A stretch of 64,000 bases of DNA from Adiantum capillus-veneris (lineage: Eukaryota; Streptophyta; Polypodiopsida; Polypodiales; Pteridaceae). Below are positions 44,943 through 59,170 of the stretch, piece after piece. The notes below the pieces were generated by a model that saw only the letters and a program-made list of their open reading frames with translations, was not told where the DNA came from and did not search any database. The stretch covers positions 2,074,501-2,138,500 of the forward strand of contig CM043968.1 of NCBI GenBank assembly GCA_014529385.2. The letters run 5' to 3'. Made by a program: the position numbers and the translations under genes. Each line of letters begins with the position of its first letter. The stretch's first letter is position 1.

Positions 44943-46275
44943 ATGGCTGACAATAACCAAGAGAGTAGAATGAACATTGACAATTTTGATTTTGCACATG
45001 TAGGTGCTAATGATGATGCCCCCATGTTTATCAATTATGTTGCTACTAGGTTGGATCAAGCTATGGGCAACCCTACCTTGCAAGCGGAAGTTACCCAACA
45101 ACCTCATGCTTATGGGATTTCCCTTCCTCTCCAAGAGGAGAGAGAGTTTAGGAGGTCTCTTGATGAGACTCCCAAAAGAAGACTCTCTCCCATAAAGAGG
45201 AGGAATCCAAAGAACGAGAAAGAAATGAATCCATAATTTCCTCTAAAGATGTGGCTCCATGAAGACGGCGGCCTAGACTATCGCCAACTCCTCCCAAGAG
45301 GAAACGATCAACCCATAGTCCTTCTCGTCGTCAATCCAAAAGGGAAGAGAGGAAATAAAGGGAGAAAAATGCAAGAAAGAGGTCACCCTCTTCTCCTTCT
45401 TCTTCACCTTCCTCCTCTTTCGATGAAAGCAATAGTTATTCTCTTAGAGAATATAAGAGGAGAGGACATCACAAAACTTACCCAACATGAAGAAGGTCCA
45501 AAAGCTCAAGAAATTCAAAGAGGGAGGAAAGAGCATCTCTTTTCTCACCTATGATGGCACCTTTGGTGCCACCAACAAATTATTGGCATTCATCCAACAA
45601 TTTGATGAGACCTTTGGAGACGAGGGCTTCATGGAGTCCTCCAAGCTACACCATGTAGCTATGTACTTCCAAAAATCTGCTCGTCAATGGTGGGATATCG
45701 TTAGTGGCAACAACAAGGCCCCAAAGGCATGGAAAACTCTATGAGTTTCCATCATGAAGCAATTTCTTGCAAGTGATGCAAAGGACAAAGTGCCTACCGA
45801 ATGGCGGAGCTTGAAGCTGCTCTTCAATGAGTCTATCCACAAACATGTAGACAAGTTGTGGGCTTTACATCTCAAAGCTACAGTCTTTCAAAGGATAGAC
45901 TTCGCCAAACAAAAGCAACAATTTTGTGCGATATTACCTGAAGAAATGGCGGAGTATGTAAACTCACAACGGCCTAGCACTATCACCGAAGCCATCCACC
46001 ACACTATGGTTGCTTCAAGGATCAATTTCCAACAAGGGTCAAGAAGAAATTTCAAGCCCATGGAAAACAAGGATTGAAATGAAGATAAAGGGAAGATCAA
46101 TGCTCCAAACTCTTCTCAAGGCAACACCAACACCAACAACAACAAGGCCAAGGAGAAAGGAGCTAACAAAGGTAAAAATAAGCTCTCTCCCAAAGAATTA
46201 GAGTCTTTTTGTAAAGACCATAAATGCTTTAAGTGTGGGGAGAAAGGACATGGTTATGGTTATCGCCCCAAAAGA
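44943..46275 (+). pseudogene. gag of the plus-strand gypsy element
   Basis: The N-terminal piece (44943-45236) begins M-A-D-N-N-Q-E-S. The retrotrans_gag domain lies at 45487-46077 in one frame with a TGA at 45742-45744: L-A-F-I-Q-Q-F-D-E-T-F, A-R-Q-W-W-D, then W-R-S-L-K-L-L-F-N-E-S. A zinc knuckle at about 46225-46265 reads C-F-K-C-G-E-K-G-H-G-Y-G-Y-R, so the last Cys is Arg. Frameshifts separate the N-terminal part from the domain. Confidence 0.8.
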
Positions 46276-46305
46276 AATGTACACAATGACACTCCTAGAG
46301 CTTCC

Positions 46306-47160
46306 ATGGTTGAAGCTCCAAAAGAAGGTACTCATTGCAAAGGCTCATACCTCTCCTATGCTTGGGGAAAAGTAAGGGAGCATGATGCCTTCATCTTGTT
46401 TGACCTTGGATCTACTCACAACTTCATATCAATGGAGTTGGCCACCAAGTTGGGCATTCAAGCTTTTGAGATGGGAGATATTGTATTGGTTGACACAACT
46501 TTCAAGGGACAACAAGCCTCCATTCCTCCCTTGATTGGGAAGTTGAGGCTTCATGTCCAAAGCTACGTCGACAAAGAAGACTTTTTTTAATCTCTCCTTT
46601 CCAACATGATGATGGTATCCTAGGGGCATCATGGCTCAATCGCATGGCTGCCAACATGAAGTCCCCTGAAAGGAGAATCTATTTCACCAACAGGAAAAAG
46701 AGCATATACATAGATGCTAACGATTCTAGGAACACCATATCCCTGGTAAATACGCTTGCTTTTGATAAGTCCATAAAAAGCTCTATTTTTGCGTATATGA
46801 TTTTTGTTAGAGAATCTATAAATGATTCTAATGTTTTCACAATTATCAATAAAGGGAATCAAGATGAATTAGAGTTGTCTAATTTCCTAAATGGATTCCA
46901 AGATGTTTTCATTGATGAAATCCTTAGTGAGCTACCTCCAAAATGAGGGGATGATGACCATGCAATAGAGCTTCTTCTAGGAAGCTCACCTCCTAATAAA
47001 CCTCCTTATTGAGTTTCACAAGCTCAACAAGAGGAGATCATGAGGCAAGTGCATGAATTGGTGGAAAAAGGGATGGTGAGGCCTAGCTCCTCTCCATTCT
47101 GTTCACCAGTACTTTTAGTGCAAAAGAAAGATGGTACATATCACGTGTCTCGAATATAGA
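46306..47160 (+). pseudogene. Protease and RT start of the plus-strand gypsy element
   Basis: 46306-46590 holds the protease with F-D-L-G-S-T-H-N-F-I-S, where the usual D-[ST]-G has become D-L-G. 46620-46946 continues to the linker before RT. At 47040-47140 the RT N-terminal block is visible (V-R-P-S-S-S-P-F-C-S-P-V-L-L-V-Q-K-K-D-G-T). The palm that should carry Y-x-D-D is missing: homology jumps at about 47200-47270. Confidence 0.75.
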
Positions 47161-47269
47161 GCACTAAATACGATCATTGACAAATGCTCCAATTGGATTC
47201 AAACTTACAATGGACAGAAATCTTCAGGCCACTCAAATTCTCTTGAGGAGTACAAGTGACATCTCCATC

Positions 47270-48125
47270 TAATCTTTCAAGCTGTGAGAGAGAATACGCT
47301 TTTCATTAATCAAAATAAAAGTGAATTTTTCCTACAAGAGGTTCAATATTTAGGTCACAATATCTCTCAAGATGGTATATGTATGAATCCATCAAAGTTG
47401 GAGGTAATAAAAACATGGCCTAATCCAAGGATCTACATGAGGTAAGAAGCTTTATTGGTACGTGTGCATACTATAGACTCTTCATAGCAAAAAATTCTCT
47501 CAAATAGCAGGACCATTACATGACTTAACAAAGAAGAACGTTAAGTACTCATGGACTGCTAAAAGCTCAAAGAGAAGCTTACCTCTCAACTAGTCCTTAT
47601 GCTTCCAGATCTCTCAAAGCCATTTGAGGTCCAATGTGATGCTTGTGGTGATTGCCTTGGAGCAGTTTTGCTTCAAGAAGGGCATGCCATAGCATGTGAG
47701 AGCCGAAGGCTCAATACCGATGAACGGGTCTTGGGCATATACGAAAAAGAGCTTTTAGTTGTTCTACATGCCCTAGACACACAAGCATAATTAAGTGGTC
47801 GATGCACTTTCACAATGGCCAAGGGTAAATGTGGTATCTATAGCAACTCACAATGATTTATCTTTTATGATAGATGAGTATGCTCCTGACCAAGACTTTA
47901 AGTAGGTAATTATAGCCTTTGCATTAGGGAAGAAAAAAAGAACCATTCACCTTGAAGGATGGTTATCTGGCTATGTGTTACTCACCCATACAATAAGAAA
48001 GTCATGTACAAATCCCATGCTTCTCCTTATATGGGGCAAAGAATGATTCCATAATCTACTCTTTGAGGTGTAGAAATGTATTTCTATTGGTCTACCATGA
48101 AAGTAAACATATAAGAGTATGTTTC
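47270..48125 (+). pseudogene. RT thumb, RNase H and integrase finger remnants
   Basis: About 47320-47440 matches the RT region after the active site (Q-Y-L-G-H-N-I-S-Q-D-G-I). 47599-47790 is RNase H: V-Q-C-D-A-C-G-D-C-L-G-A-V-L-L-Q, with the catalytic Asp present and S-R-R-L further on. About 47985-48140 has scraps of the integrase zinc finger. Several stops. Confidence 0.75.
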
Positions 48126-48154
48126 AAAATGCATGGTGTACCAAAAATTAGAAT

Positions 48155-49190
48155 TTGATTGAGGGAAGCAATTGGATTGTTTCAATCGATAGGCTTAGCA
48201 AGAAAACACACTCTATGCCTGTCAAAAAGACTATTAACGCACATCAAATGGTAACCCTCTCTAGATCTCAAATTTTCAAGTATCATGGCTTGGCAACATC
48301 CATAGTGTCGGACAAAGATCCTAGAATGACCAATAATTTCTAGAAGGGTCTCTTTTGGAATCTAGGAAGTAGATTAAATTTCTCTTTTGGCCTATCATCC
48401 ACAAATGGATGACCAAAGTGAAATAACTAATCTAACGATTCTTGATTCTACTAAAAGCCTATGTCATGGAAGTATAACAATGTTCTCAATGAGAGAAGTA
48501 CATATCTCTTATAGAGTATGCGTACAATGACATTGTACATACTTTTATGGGGAAAGCACCTTTTGAGGTTAAAGAGGGAAGATTCAAAAGTCACTTACTA
48601 CTTAAATTACATGAGAAGATCTTTGCTGCTGATGAATATAGCCAAGACTTACAAGAATCTTTTCCAAAGATTAATAAGGTTATATCCATCTCAACACAAA
48701 GGCCAAAAGGGCTGCTACTAATAAGCACAGAAGAGACTTAGACTTTAAGAAAAATGATTGGGTCTTGCTAAAGTTTCTCAAGGCTCATCTAAGGTATACT
48801 ACAAGCAAGAATCCTATGAGACACCAAGAGTATTATACTAAACTAGCAAAAAGATACTATGGTCCTTTCTTTTAAAATTATCAAGCCAATCAATGACATG
48901 GCTTATTAGTTAAAGTTGCCCAACCATTGTCTCATTCACAATGCTAACCATGTGAGCCTACTCAAGCCTTACAAAGGAGAGCCACCAAAAGAACCAATTA
49001 TGGAGGACCCGCCAGATATCGAAGATCAAGAAGAGGTGTTGTAGCCCGAATCGATTCTTTGACATGAAAACAAGGTACTAAGAAACGGTAAGATTATCCA
49101 ATGATATCTTGTTAAATTTAAGAATTATCCTTTTAAAGATTCTAGATGGATGCAAGGAACCTAGCTTAAGGATAATATGAACCTTGTCAA
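48155..49190 (+). pseudogene. Integrase core and C-terminus of the plus-strand gypsy element
   Basis: 48155-48343 contains V-S-I-D-R-L-S-K-K-T-H and I-V-S-D-K-D-P-R, the region up to and including the second catalytic Asp. 48518-48741 holds the P-F-E-V segment and downstream integrase sequence. About 49050-49150 is chromodomain-like (Y-L-V-K-F-K-N-Y..S-R-W-M-Q). Deletions and stops interrupt it. Confidence 0.7.
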
Positions 49191-50649
<1,459 letters not shown>

Positions 50650-51692
50650 GGGTGATCATGCAGACCACATTCCCAATGAGGCTATGTTTGAGCCCGAGAT
50701 CAATGAAATGATCGAGACGATCATGGATTCAGAAAGGCTTATCTAGGATGACATGAAAAGGGAAGCCGATACACCATTGTATGGTGAAGCACGTGTGTCT
50801 AGATTGAAGGCGCTCTTAGTTCTTCTCAACATGCAGACAAATTTTTGATAGTGACACTAGCATCATAGCACTTTTCAGGTGATCTATTTCAATGTGTTTA
50901 CTTCAATAAAAAACTTTAAATGTATAATGATCGATAGACTACTTACACAAGTGTACCACATTTTTTTCGCTATGTAGATTACTCAAAGAGCACATACTAC
51001 CAGTTGATAATGTGATGCCAGATTTTAGAGAGGAAGCAAGAAAGATCTTGCAAAACTTGGGGATGGATTACAATTCTATTCACTCTTGTCCTAACGACTG
51101 CATTCTTTTCAGAGAGAATACTTAGACATGGAGAAGTGTTCCAGAGATATCGAGTCGATCACCATGGACAAAAGAATTTGCAGATGGTTTTGTGACACTT
51201 TCCTCTGTTGCCTTGCATCAAACATTTCTTTGAATGTAAGTCTATGGCCACCCTAGCATCATGGAACAAGGAAAATAGATCTTCAGACGGTGTGTTGTGG
51301 ATTCCTGCGGATTGCGTGGCTTGGAAGCATATAGACAATATATGGCCAGATTTTACCAGGGAAGCTCAAATGTTTTGCCTCGGCCTAGCTATGGATGGCA
51401 TAAATCCATTTGGTCAGAGGTCAACATCTTACAGTGTATGGACAGTTTGTCATCGTCAACTACAACATTCCCCCGTGGTTGACTACCAAGAAGTGGCACA
51501 TGTTTCTAAGCTTGATTGTGCCGGGGAAGTATAAAGTAAAGAATATGGATGTGTATCTTCATCCACTATTGGAAGAGTCACAACAATTGTGGATTGTCAT
51601 AGAAGTGTTGGATATGAGCTGACACACAATGCTTTGATCAGAGGCATTATAATGTGGACCATTCATGACTATCCCGGATTAACAATGCTCAG

Positions 51693-51769
51693 GTGATATA
51701 TACTCAAACTCAAACACTATAAACCTTTGTTTTTCTCAAGCTTATCTGTTGTCATGTGTATACATGCAG
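51693..51769 (+). other. Intron in TNP2 pseudogene
   Basis: CAG|GTGATA at the left and ATGCAG|GG at the right. The TNP2 similarity stops and resumes exactly across it. Confidence 0.7.
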
Positions 51770-51928
51770 GGCTTCAAACAAGCGGATACAGAGCATGTGT
51801 CACATGTGGACCTAGACTTAATGCACGTCGGGTGCCCTCACTAAAGAAGCAAATCACTCTAAACATGTTCCACTAAAGAAGGGAAGCTTACTGGTTTGAA
51901 GTCACATGATTGGCATAAAATGTGTCAG

Positions 51929-52016
51929 GTATGTTTGAAGTGGAATATATCATAGTGGGAATTTTGTAGCATATGTGTGTATGGACTTTAATACCATTGC
52001 TAGACGTGTTTTGTAG
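51929..52016 (+). other. Intron in TNP2 pseudogene
   Basis: TGTCAG|GTATGT donor and TTTTGTAG|TTT acceptor; the flanking TNP2 blocks L-K-S-H-D and I-L-P-V become adjacent when it is skipped. Confidence 0.7.
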
Positions 52017-53810
52017 TTTATTTTACCGGTGTCCATTGAGGGATATTTGTCTCCTGGCATTCGTACCACAATATAAAAGCTTGCAAAGTTGGTGCAATGG
52101 ATCTCCCAAAAGGAGATCCATGTAGATTTCATACCATCCGCCAAATTAAATGTTGCGAAGGTTGTATGCATGTTTGAGAAACACTTTCCTACTACCATGC
52201 TAACCATTCAAGTACATCTTCTTGTTCACATAGTTGATGAGGTGGAAATAGTAGGCATAGTGCATTCTAGATGGATGTTCTTTTTCTAGAATGTTTCTTG
52301 AAACCGCTCAAGGGATATGTGCGTCAGAAGGCACATTCGGAGGGTAGCATGGCAAAAGGTTGGTTGGTATTAGAGTCCCTAGTATACATTGGAGAGTGGC
52401 TAGACGGATTTGATTGTGCCTGAGACATGCTATGGCAAACCATAGATGATGAGGGAATATTTGGGATTGTCATGTGCAATCTCAGTGTTGAGAAAAAATG
52501 ATGGAAATTCTAGAGGCTAAAATCAATTGATTTTACATGCTTCACAATCCAGTGATGCAAAAGTGGACTTCACAATACAAGGATGCAAAGCAAGAGCAAC
52601 AAAGGGCATGAATTGAGTGGAGACGGGAAAGACAACCATTGATACATTATCCGGCGGGTCTTGAGAGCCTACCAACATTCATGAGCTTAGGATGGTTTCA
52701 CAACCAATTGAAAAGCGCACAACAGTGCGGCGAACAAGTGACTTAGAAGGAGTGGGAGTACTCTTGGGGTTGCGCGACCAAGGTAAGTTTGCAATGTACG
52801 ACTCGTGGCTTTCTAGATGTTTGGACGGCCACTCAGAATCTTTGTTGGTTGTAGTATAAGTCATACACGGAAGCGTGATGTAAAGGTTGATATTTTAGGG
52901 TGGAACGGATCGACAAAAAGCATTTTACACAAGATTGTGGAATCATGGCAAAATTCAAACAATCTAGTCGACGACGGTCCTCTGATTCAAATCCTATGGT
53001 GGTGGAACTCACTTACTTTCGCACGCTACAAGAGATTTTGAGGATCGATTATAGAGGATTTTTTGGGGATTTGTTCGACGTGCAATGGTTCAAGCTAAAC
53101 ATGGAGGGTTGCAACGCTACTCTGCGCAGAGGAAAGTCAGGTTTCCTTGAGGTGGATTCAACCAGAAAATGGACCGACCTTTGAGACACTTTTGTACTAC
53201 CCAAGCATTGTGAACAAGTAAGTCTGTAAATACTTAACATCCAATTTTAGGGGACTGGTGGTGTGGAAGCACTCATGTAAGCTATGTGGCTCTTGTAGGT
53301 GGTATTTCATCCTATGAAGTCTGCACCAAACTGGTGGTATGTCGCAGAAGTCTGCACCAAACTAGTGCAAGGACGTATGAGGGCTACAATGTGTCAATCA
53401 CAGTGGCATCAATGGAGGAGATCGGAGAGGATGTTGATTCGGAAGCCGTTGAGGTGGTACCACACAAGCCTGGCACTGCTACTCTCTATGGGATGCATGC
53501 GGAGGACCTACAAAATGAAATGGAGGAAATCTGCCTAAACGGAGAGATCTATATAGACATAGGGATTTATGCTGAGTTATGCGAGGACGAGAGAGAGACC
53601 TCTTAAAGCCATAAACATTGTATCTAAGCAATTTTTCTTCTTTTTATAATATAAATTGTATTCATGTGGAGTTTTGTCCATTCTTGTGTATATGCTATAT
53701 TTGTGAAATTTAAGTTGTGATTAATCAAATTATAACTTGTTCAGATTTTGTTCTTCATTCATCTTTAAGATTCAATGTTTGTGTATTTAATGCATGTATG
53801 GATGATGATC

Positions 53811-54327
53811 AATTTCTTTTTTCCTTGGATCCCAGAAGAGGAGGTGGTACAAGGAGAATCATTGCTCTAGAGCACCGTCACGTCATTCCACTCCTTCAGC
53901 GCGCTCCAAGAGTTCGGTGCGATTAGACAATGTACACACTCTTCTAGGCACCAACGCTTTAGTGGTGGCAGTGCCGGTTGCTGTGGAGATGCCACTGCTG
54001 ATGCTTCGACACCGCCTTGTAGTCGACAAGGCTCCTTACCTTGCCCTTATTTTCCCACTCCCACACCAGCCACCATGACATCACCCTCTACTCTACGTTT
54101 TGTGCAACTATCGGCCGTTCCTGGCTACACACCACTCACTAGTCCTCCAGGAGTCACCCAGTCTCGACACTCCTTGCTTCGGGGCGCAAACTCCAGTGGA
54201 TACACCTGTCGTCCGTACCCCCATCGAGATGCCACTCGAGACCCCTATCGAGACACCCAGATTCATGCGTCACAGGCAAGAGAGCTTAGCATACTCGGTC
54301 AAGGACAAAGCATTAGATGATGTGTGA
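53811..54327 (+). pseudogene. Possible downstream coding exon, unrecognised
   Basis: After a pyrimidine-rich tract ending in CCCAG (about 53836), open frames run to 54327 with Pro/Thr-rich composition, including a T-P-[VI]-x-[MT]-P-like repeat at about 54190-54280. At least one frame change is needed. It could be the end of the CACTA element's coding region or unrelated. No domain recognised. Confidence 0.25.
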
Positions 54328-54329
54328 AG

Positions 54330-55003
54330 AAAGGAGGGCGATGGGGTAAATGGATTTTGGTATAGTGTGATTATGGTGAGAGAGTGCAATGTGGGTAGGT
54401 TGAGGGTTGCTGTTATCAATTGAAAGTGGAGGATAAAATCACTTCATGTCTTTGTATGCTAGTTATTTCTTTGTAGGATAGAGAGAAGTCGGAGGGGCCA
54501 AAAGATTTAATATGCTTATAGCTTGGTATGTTTATATTTTGGTGTGTTTTCACTTTGGGTTCTTGAAGGCAAAGAATATTGGAATCCATTAACACACCCA
54601 CAACACATAGCTTCCCCTCTTCTTTATACTCTCTCCCTCATCTATATATCTAACTAAAAAGACAAGAGTGGACTCCAAGTGTCTGGAAATGCATGTAGAC
54701 ACCATGGGAACTACCCTCTCATTGTCAAGGCCTCACCCTCTCATCATCAAGGCCTCCATCTTAGCCTTCCACTCCGAACGTGGCTGCCAACTCACGCTAC
54801 TTTGAACTGGGGGTGCATATCCTTGACCATCGGGTTGCACGGCCTTGAGTAGCGGGAGAAAAAGACAACAGGGGTGTACTCTCACCTCGGTCACTCAACT
54901 TGAGCTCCACACTTGTCGTTCAACAACTCTCTCTATAAAAGACCACGTTTCCAACTGCACCTGCAGGTCAAGTGGGAGTTCTTTTGACACCCCGCTTTTC
55001 TCC

Positions 55004-55056
<53 letters not shown>

Positions 55057-55428
55057 CCTACGTGCCACCTTCGATTCCACCCCTCTCTTTTATAACGATC
55101 AATTCCATTCAGCACTACAGGTCGAGCACCTTTTCTTAGCATAATGCGAGAGGAGGCTTTTGATTGACCTAACCTTAATTTATCTTTCACAATTCATCTG
55201 CACGACACAAGGATGGTTATTTCTATGTTCCATTTGATCCATGCTTGCCTCTCAAATCCGTCAAAAACAAATAATGGTCCTCTCCTCTTTGGAGCTCTCT
55301 TCTAAAGGCCGCTTTTGATGGACCATGGGGGGTTTTCTCCATCTTCTCTCTTGAGGTCTTTGGGGATGTGGTTTGATAGATATTTGAACTTTTACTTCTT
55401 CTTTCTCTATCTTGGTAGCATATTGATG

Positions 55429-55477
<49 letters not shown>

Positions 55478-56357
55478 CTCTCTTTTCCAGCTTCAAAGGT
55501 TTCATAATACGAACTTTTTTGCCACTGATAACGAGCCCAATGACCTCATACACTAAGTTGTTTGGGAGATCATCCGCCACCTGTACATTCTGCTTGGCCA
55601 GTTTCTCGACAAGGCGAGCACCCTCTTCTGTCTTAACTCCCTCTTGACCCTCTTCAACCCTTCCAAACTATTCACAATGGGCAAGAACAAATGAGGAGCA
55701 TGCTTCACGAATATTAATGGTGTAGTAGCCTGGCACTCAAAATCATCTTCAACATCACACCATTTGCTTCTGCTATTGTGGGTGGATTATGATTGATAGT
55801 TGTGTCACCATCTCTAACAAGGGAAAAGAGCCTTTCTCTACGAGCTGAGTCAATGGGGCCAATGGCTATCAATGCGGACCTTGGAGGCATTAGTGATAGC
55901 TTGCCTATGAGTTGTAACCATCTTGGTGTGCATTCAGTGTTGGGGCTGCAAAGCTTGATGGTTAGATATTTTGAGATTGAGTAGAAAATATTGAAGATGG
56001 GTAGGATTTTCTATGAGCTGAGTCAATAGGGTCAATGGTTTTCTTGTGACCTTGGAGGCATTAATGATAGATTTTCTATGATTTGTAACCATCTTGGTGT
56101 GCATTTAGTGTTGGGGTTACAAATATTGATGGTTAGAGATTTCAAGATTGAGTGAAAGCTATCAAAGATGGGTCAAAGCTGCAACCACAATGTATACAGA
56201 TGATGATTGCAAGAAATAGTAAGCCATCATTGATAAATCAGATCTTGATAGAGTCTAGAATGTGAGGTAGAACCAACATGGAAAATCGTAAGCAATTGAT
56301 CAAATGCTAGCTTTTAGCTCCACTCTACACCCAGCTTCTTCCAACCCTCTCCATTAT

Positions 56358-56455
<98 letters not shown>

Positions 56456-57704
56456 GCTAGCTTACTCCTTGGACTTGAAACCATCACTTAGTTTTGATTG
56501 GCCGCACCGCACCAAATAACATGAACAGAAGCTCATAAAGAGAAGGTTTTCTCCCATGCCTCTAATACATACTTCATATTCATGGTCGGCTACATCGCTT
56601 GAACATGTAGATGGAGGAAACGCAAATGCAAGTGAATTGAAGTGCCATTTGCATGGATTCAAATGCTTGCAACCATGGTGGATAGCCTTGCCATCTCCTC
56701 TCCTAATGTCTATGGCACCAAATGTGGCAGTGCCTAGTAGGCAGTGCAAACACTCCTTGCATGCATAGGGTAGCATTGTCATGGCAATGCATATCGACAG
56801 GGTGAACAATGGGCACTCCTTCACTTTTCCTTGAGCAGCAAGAGGCTCACCTCAAGGTGCAGGTTGAATTCTCTGTATGCGGGGCATTCAAATGATTTGA
56901 TGCCTTTCTAGTTTCAAGTCTCTCTCGTTCTCACACTAGAATCTTAAGAGTCTCAATCCAGAACCTAAGAACCTAGCTCTTTATAATCAAAAGAAACAAG
57001 TCATACCTATCTTAGGAGCCTTTTTTTGTAGGTTAATAATGGTGAACATGACAAATGTACCTTAAAGGTGTTTTATCCATTGCCATCAATGTAGCTAAAC
57101 TCTCTTCTTTCCCATGTAAAGCATTTTCTATTGCTAATTATTATGAGCTCTTTGCAGATATTAGGTAGATGTTTCTCTTGAAGTGTTTGTTTTCTTCAAA
57201 GTTCATGTCCAGTTTTGTGGTGTTCTCTTATTAAGTTCATGCAAGGATGATGATCATGTTGCTATTTTAACTTAATATTTGTGACTTGCTCACTCTTTTT
57301 GTGAAGGATACTTACTTTTTTATTCGATATGTGTCTGATTCTGTATATGTGGGAAAGTGAGAAATTTGGTGGTTGCTCACACTTTGAAGGGTTGCCAATT
57401 GCAAGTCCCAACAAAGATAGGCTACCAAGTTCTCTCTCTACAAGGTCACTCTCTATGCGCTTTCTACATTGTGGACATTGTGCATAGATATGTTTCTTTT
57501 CAAATGACTAAGTGTTTCTTTGTTGTGCATGTGTCATATGGAATGAAGAGGTATATATAGAGTGTGTCCTTGAGGTGTCCCTTTATGATACATGTTCTTC
57601 TTCTCTGTTCATTTTGCATCTTCATGTGAATGGCTATGTTAGCCATGTAGCATGCTAGCATATGGGCTATGCTACCTACTTCTCCATCTCTCCCATCATC
57701 GTAC
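54330..57704. other. Non-coding region with microsatellites and a tandem duplication
   Basis: (CT)n at about 55010-55053 and 55433-55475; (CT)n then (CA)n at about 56359-56452. A 173-bp unit is duplicated (55838-56010 and 56011-56183). No gene is supported; ORFs at 54845-55144 and 55315-55647 are largely microsatellite. Confidence 0.6.
55838..56183 (+). repeat. 173-bp tandem duplication
   Basis: CTA(C/T)GAGCTGAGTCAAT starts both copies, and GTAACCATCTTGGTGTGCAT is shared. The second copy has several substitutions. Confidence 0.85.
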
Positions 57705-58300
57705 TGTTAGGAAATATGACGTAGCTAAGTAGATAATTGTGTAGATTACTTAATGGAGAGAGATAATCTTCACACACAAGAGATTATAGAGTAGAGAGAG
57801 AGAGAGAGTACACACGATATACGTGGTTCCCCCAATGTGGGCTACGTCCACGGGAAAGCAACCACCGAATGGCTTTAGTACTTCAACAATAAGTAGGTTA
57901 CAAAGGGATTATACCCTTTTGGAGCTGATCTCTTTTTATAGGCCAAAATGTTACCCTCTCTCATCGGACGCAGCCATGTGTAGCTGCCCTTATGTAGATA
58001 AGTCCAAATCGGACCCTCCAATCCGCCCATGTGTGGCCGGCCTTGAGAAGACAAGTCCGCTTTTGAATTCGGCCACCGGCCAACCAACCGATCGTTTTCC
58101 GACCACTTTCTGGCCGGACGGTTCCGACAAAAAGGAATATTTTGGTGGGCGTTATAATTTTGGTTTCCGACGAGTGATTTTATTTTTCGGAGAGTTATTT
58201 TTCTGCACGCACAATGGCTTCTCCTTATAATGGGGGCCTTACAAATGTGCGTTTTTAACACAAAAAATTACAAGGGGTAAATCAGGCTCCATACTTAACA
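57705..58300 (-). repeat. 3' LTR of the copia element
   Basis: 596 bases, with TGTTAGG at the left edge and CTTAACA at the right edge, i.e. TGTTA...TAACA termini. The adjoining interior sequence is the polypurine tract AAAGTAGGAGAT (minus strand, 58301-58312), a typical copia PPT/LTR junction. The second LTR is not in the window, so the left limit rests on the TG/CA termini. Confidence 0.75.
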
Positions 58301-58312
58301 ATCTCCTACTTT
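58301..58312 (-). other. Copia polypurine tract
   Basis: Minus-strand AAAGTAGGAGAT immediately before TGTTAAG. Confidence 0.8.
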
Positions 58313-58459
58313 GGAAACTGATCTCCAAACCAAACCTGTGATTGCTTTCCATCTTGGCTTCTTATCCTTGAATGTCGATTGAAGATGAGCAAAAGCTCAA
58401 CTTCTCCTTGTTGACCACCTTTGTAAACATGTCTGTAGGATTTTCACTTGTATGCACCT
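58313..58459 (-). pseudogene. C-terminal end of copia pol (after the insertion)
   Basis: Reads V-H-T-S-E-N-P-T-D-M-F-T-K, the conserved end of copia RNase H. It is separated from the rest of the ORF by the element at 58460-61528, and the frame is continuous once that element and one 9-bp duplication are left out. Confidence 0.85.
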
Positions 58460-58826
58460 GAGTTAGGTCTTCGAGCGAGCTCAACGGAGCGAGCTTTGGA
58501 GGGAGCTTTTTTTTTTTTTGGAGTGCCTCCCTCTCTACCTCCCCTTCCTCCTCTTGCTGCCCATGTGCTTCCTCCTCTTCCCTTCCTCCTCCTCCTCAGC
58601 CTCCTCCTCCAAAATCTTTCCTCTCCTCCACCTCCTCTCTCCATCTACTCCTCTAACCACCTTCCCTTCCTCCAGCTCCTCCTCTAGAAACCACCATCCC
58701 TTCCCTAAAGTCCTCCTATCTCCTACTCCCTTCTTCCTCTCTCTTTTCTTAGTCGCTCTATAACCCCTCTCCTTATCACTCTCTCTCTCTCTCTCTCATT
58801 GTCTCCCCCTCCCACCGCCTACCCCC

Positions 58827-58871
<45 letters not shown>

Positions 58872-58949
58872 CCTTGCCTTCCCTCCCTTCCTGGAGTGAG
58901 CTTCACCCCTCTCTCCCCCATGTCTTCTGTGTGTGTGTGTGTGTGTGTG

Positions 58950-58981
<32 letters not shown>

Positions 58982-59009
58982 TAGGACGAGAGGGAAGGGT
59001 GGCAAGGGT

Positions 59010-59059
<50 letters not shown>

Positions 59060-59170
59060 ACACACACATACACACACTAGGACGAGAGGGAAGGGTGGCA
59101 AGGGTAGAGAGAGAGCCCTTCCCTCTCGTCCTAGTGTGTGTATGTGTGTGTTTCACAGAGAGAGAGAGAG
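58950..59170. repeat. Repeated and inverted short block in the foldback element
   Basis: ACTAGGACGAGAGGGAAGGG occurs at about 58980 and 59077 and inverted at about 59118, each next to a (CA)n, (GT)n or (CT)n run. Confidence 0.8.

Larger units (their letters stand above)
44531..49190 (+). mobile_element. Ty3/gypsy element, plus strand, heavily decayed
   Basis: A primer-site-like TGGTATCTGAG at 44531-44541 (one mismatch to the tRNA-Met site) follows a sequence ending CCATTACA, a plausible LTR end. Downstream come gag, zinc knuckle, protease, RT, RNase H, integrase and a chromodomain-like C-terminus in the right order. Many stops and deletions are present. I could not find the 3' LTR. Confidence 0.8.
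50650..53600 (+). pseudogene. CACTA (En/Spm) TNP2-type transposase with introns
   Basis: The order of TNP2 blocks is preserved. T-P-L-Y-G-E-A-R-V-S-R-L at about 50770; after an intron (donor about 50879, acceptor about 50979) L-L-K-E-H-I-L-P..S-C-P-N-D-C-I-L at about 51030-51110. The Transposase_21 core lies at 51255-51600 (H-P-A-D-equivalent I-P-A-D-C-V-A-W-K-H, D-G-I-N-P-F-G, S-Y-S-V-W, P-P-W-L, D-V-Y-L-H-P-L). M-W-T-I-H-D-Y-P is at about 51655. An intron at 51693-51769, then G-Y-R-A-C-V-T-C. L-K-S-H-D-W-H precedes an intron at 51929-52016. DUF4218 follows (52020-52420: L-P-V-S-I-E-G-Y-L, F-P-T-T, S-R-W-M, L-K-G-Y-V-R-Q-K-A-H-S-E-G-S). DUF4216-like sequence lies at about 52960-53130. Frameshifts and stops break it. 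Terminal CACTA repeats were not located. Confidence 0.85.

Noticed and set aside
58444-58687. Proline-rich ORF at 58448
   Set aside because: It runs across the copia/foldback junction and through CTCC-rich sequence; not a conserved protein.
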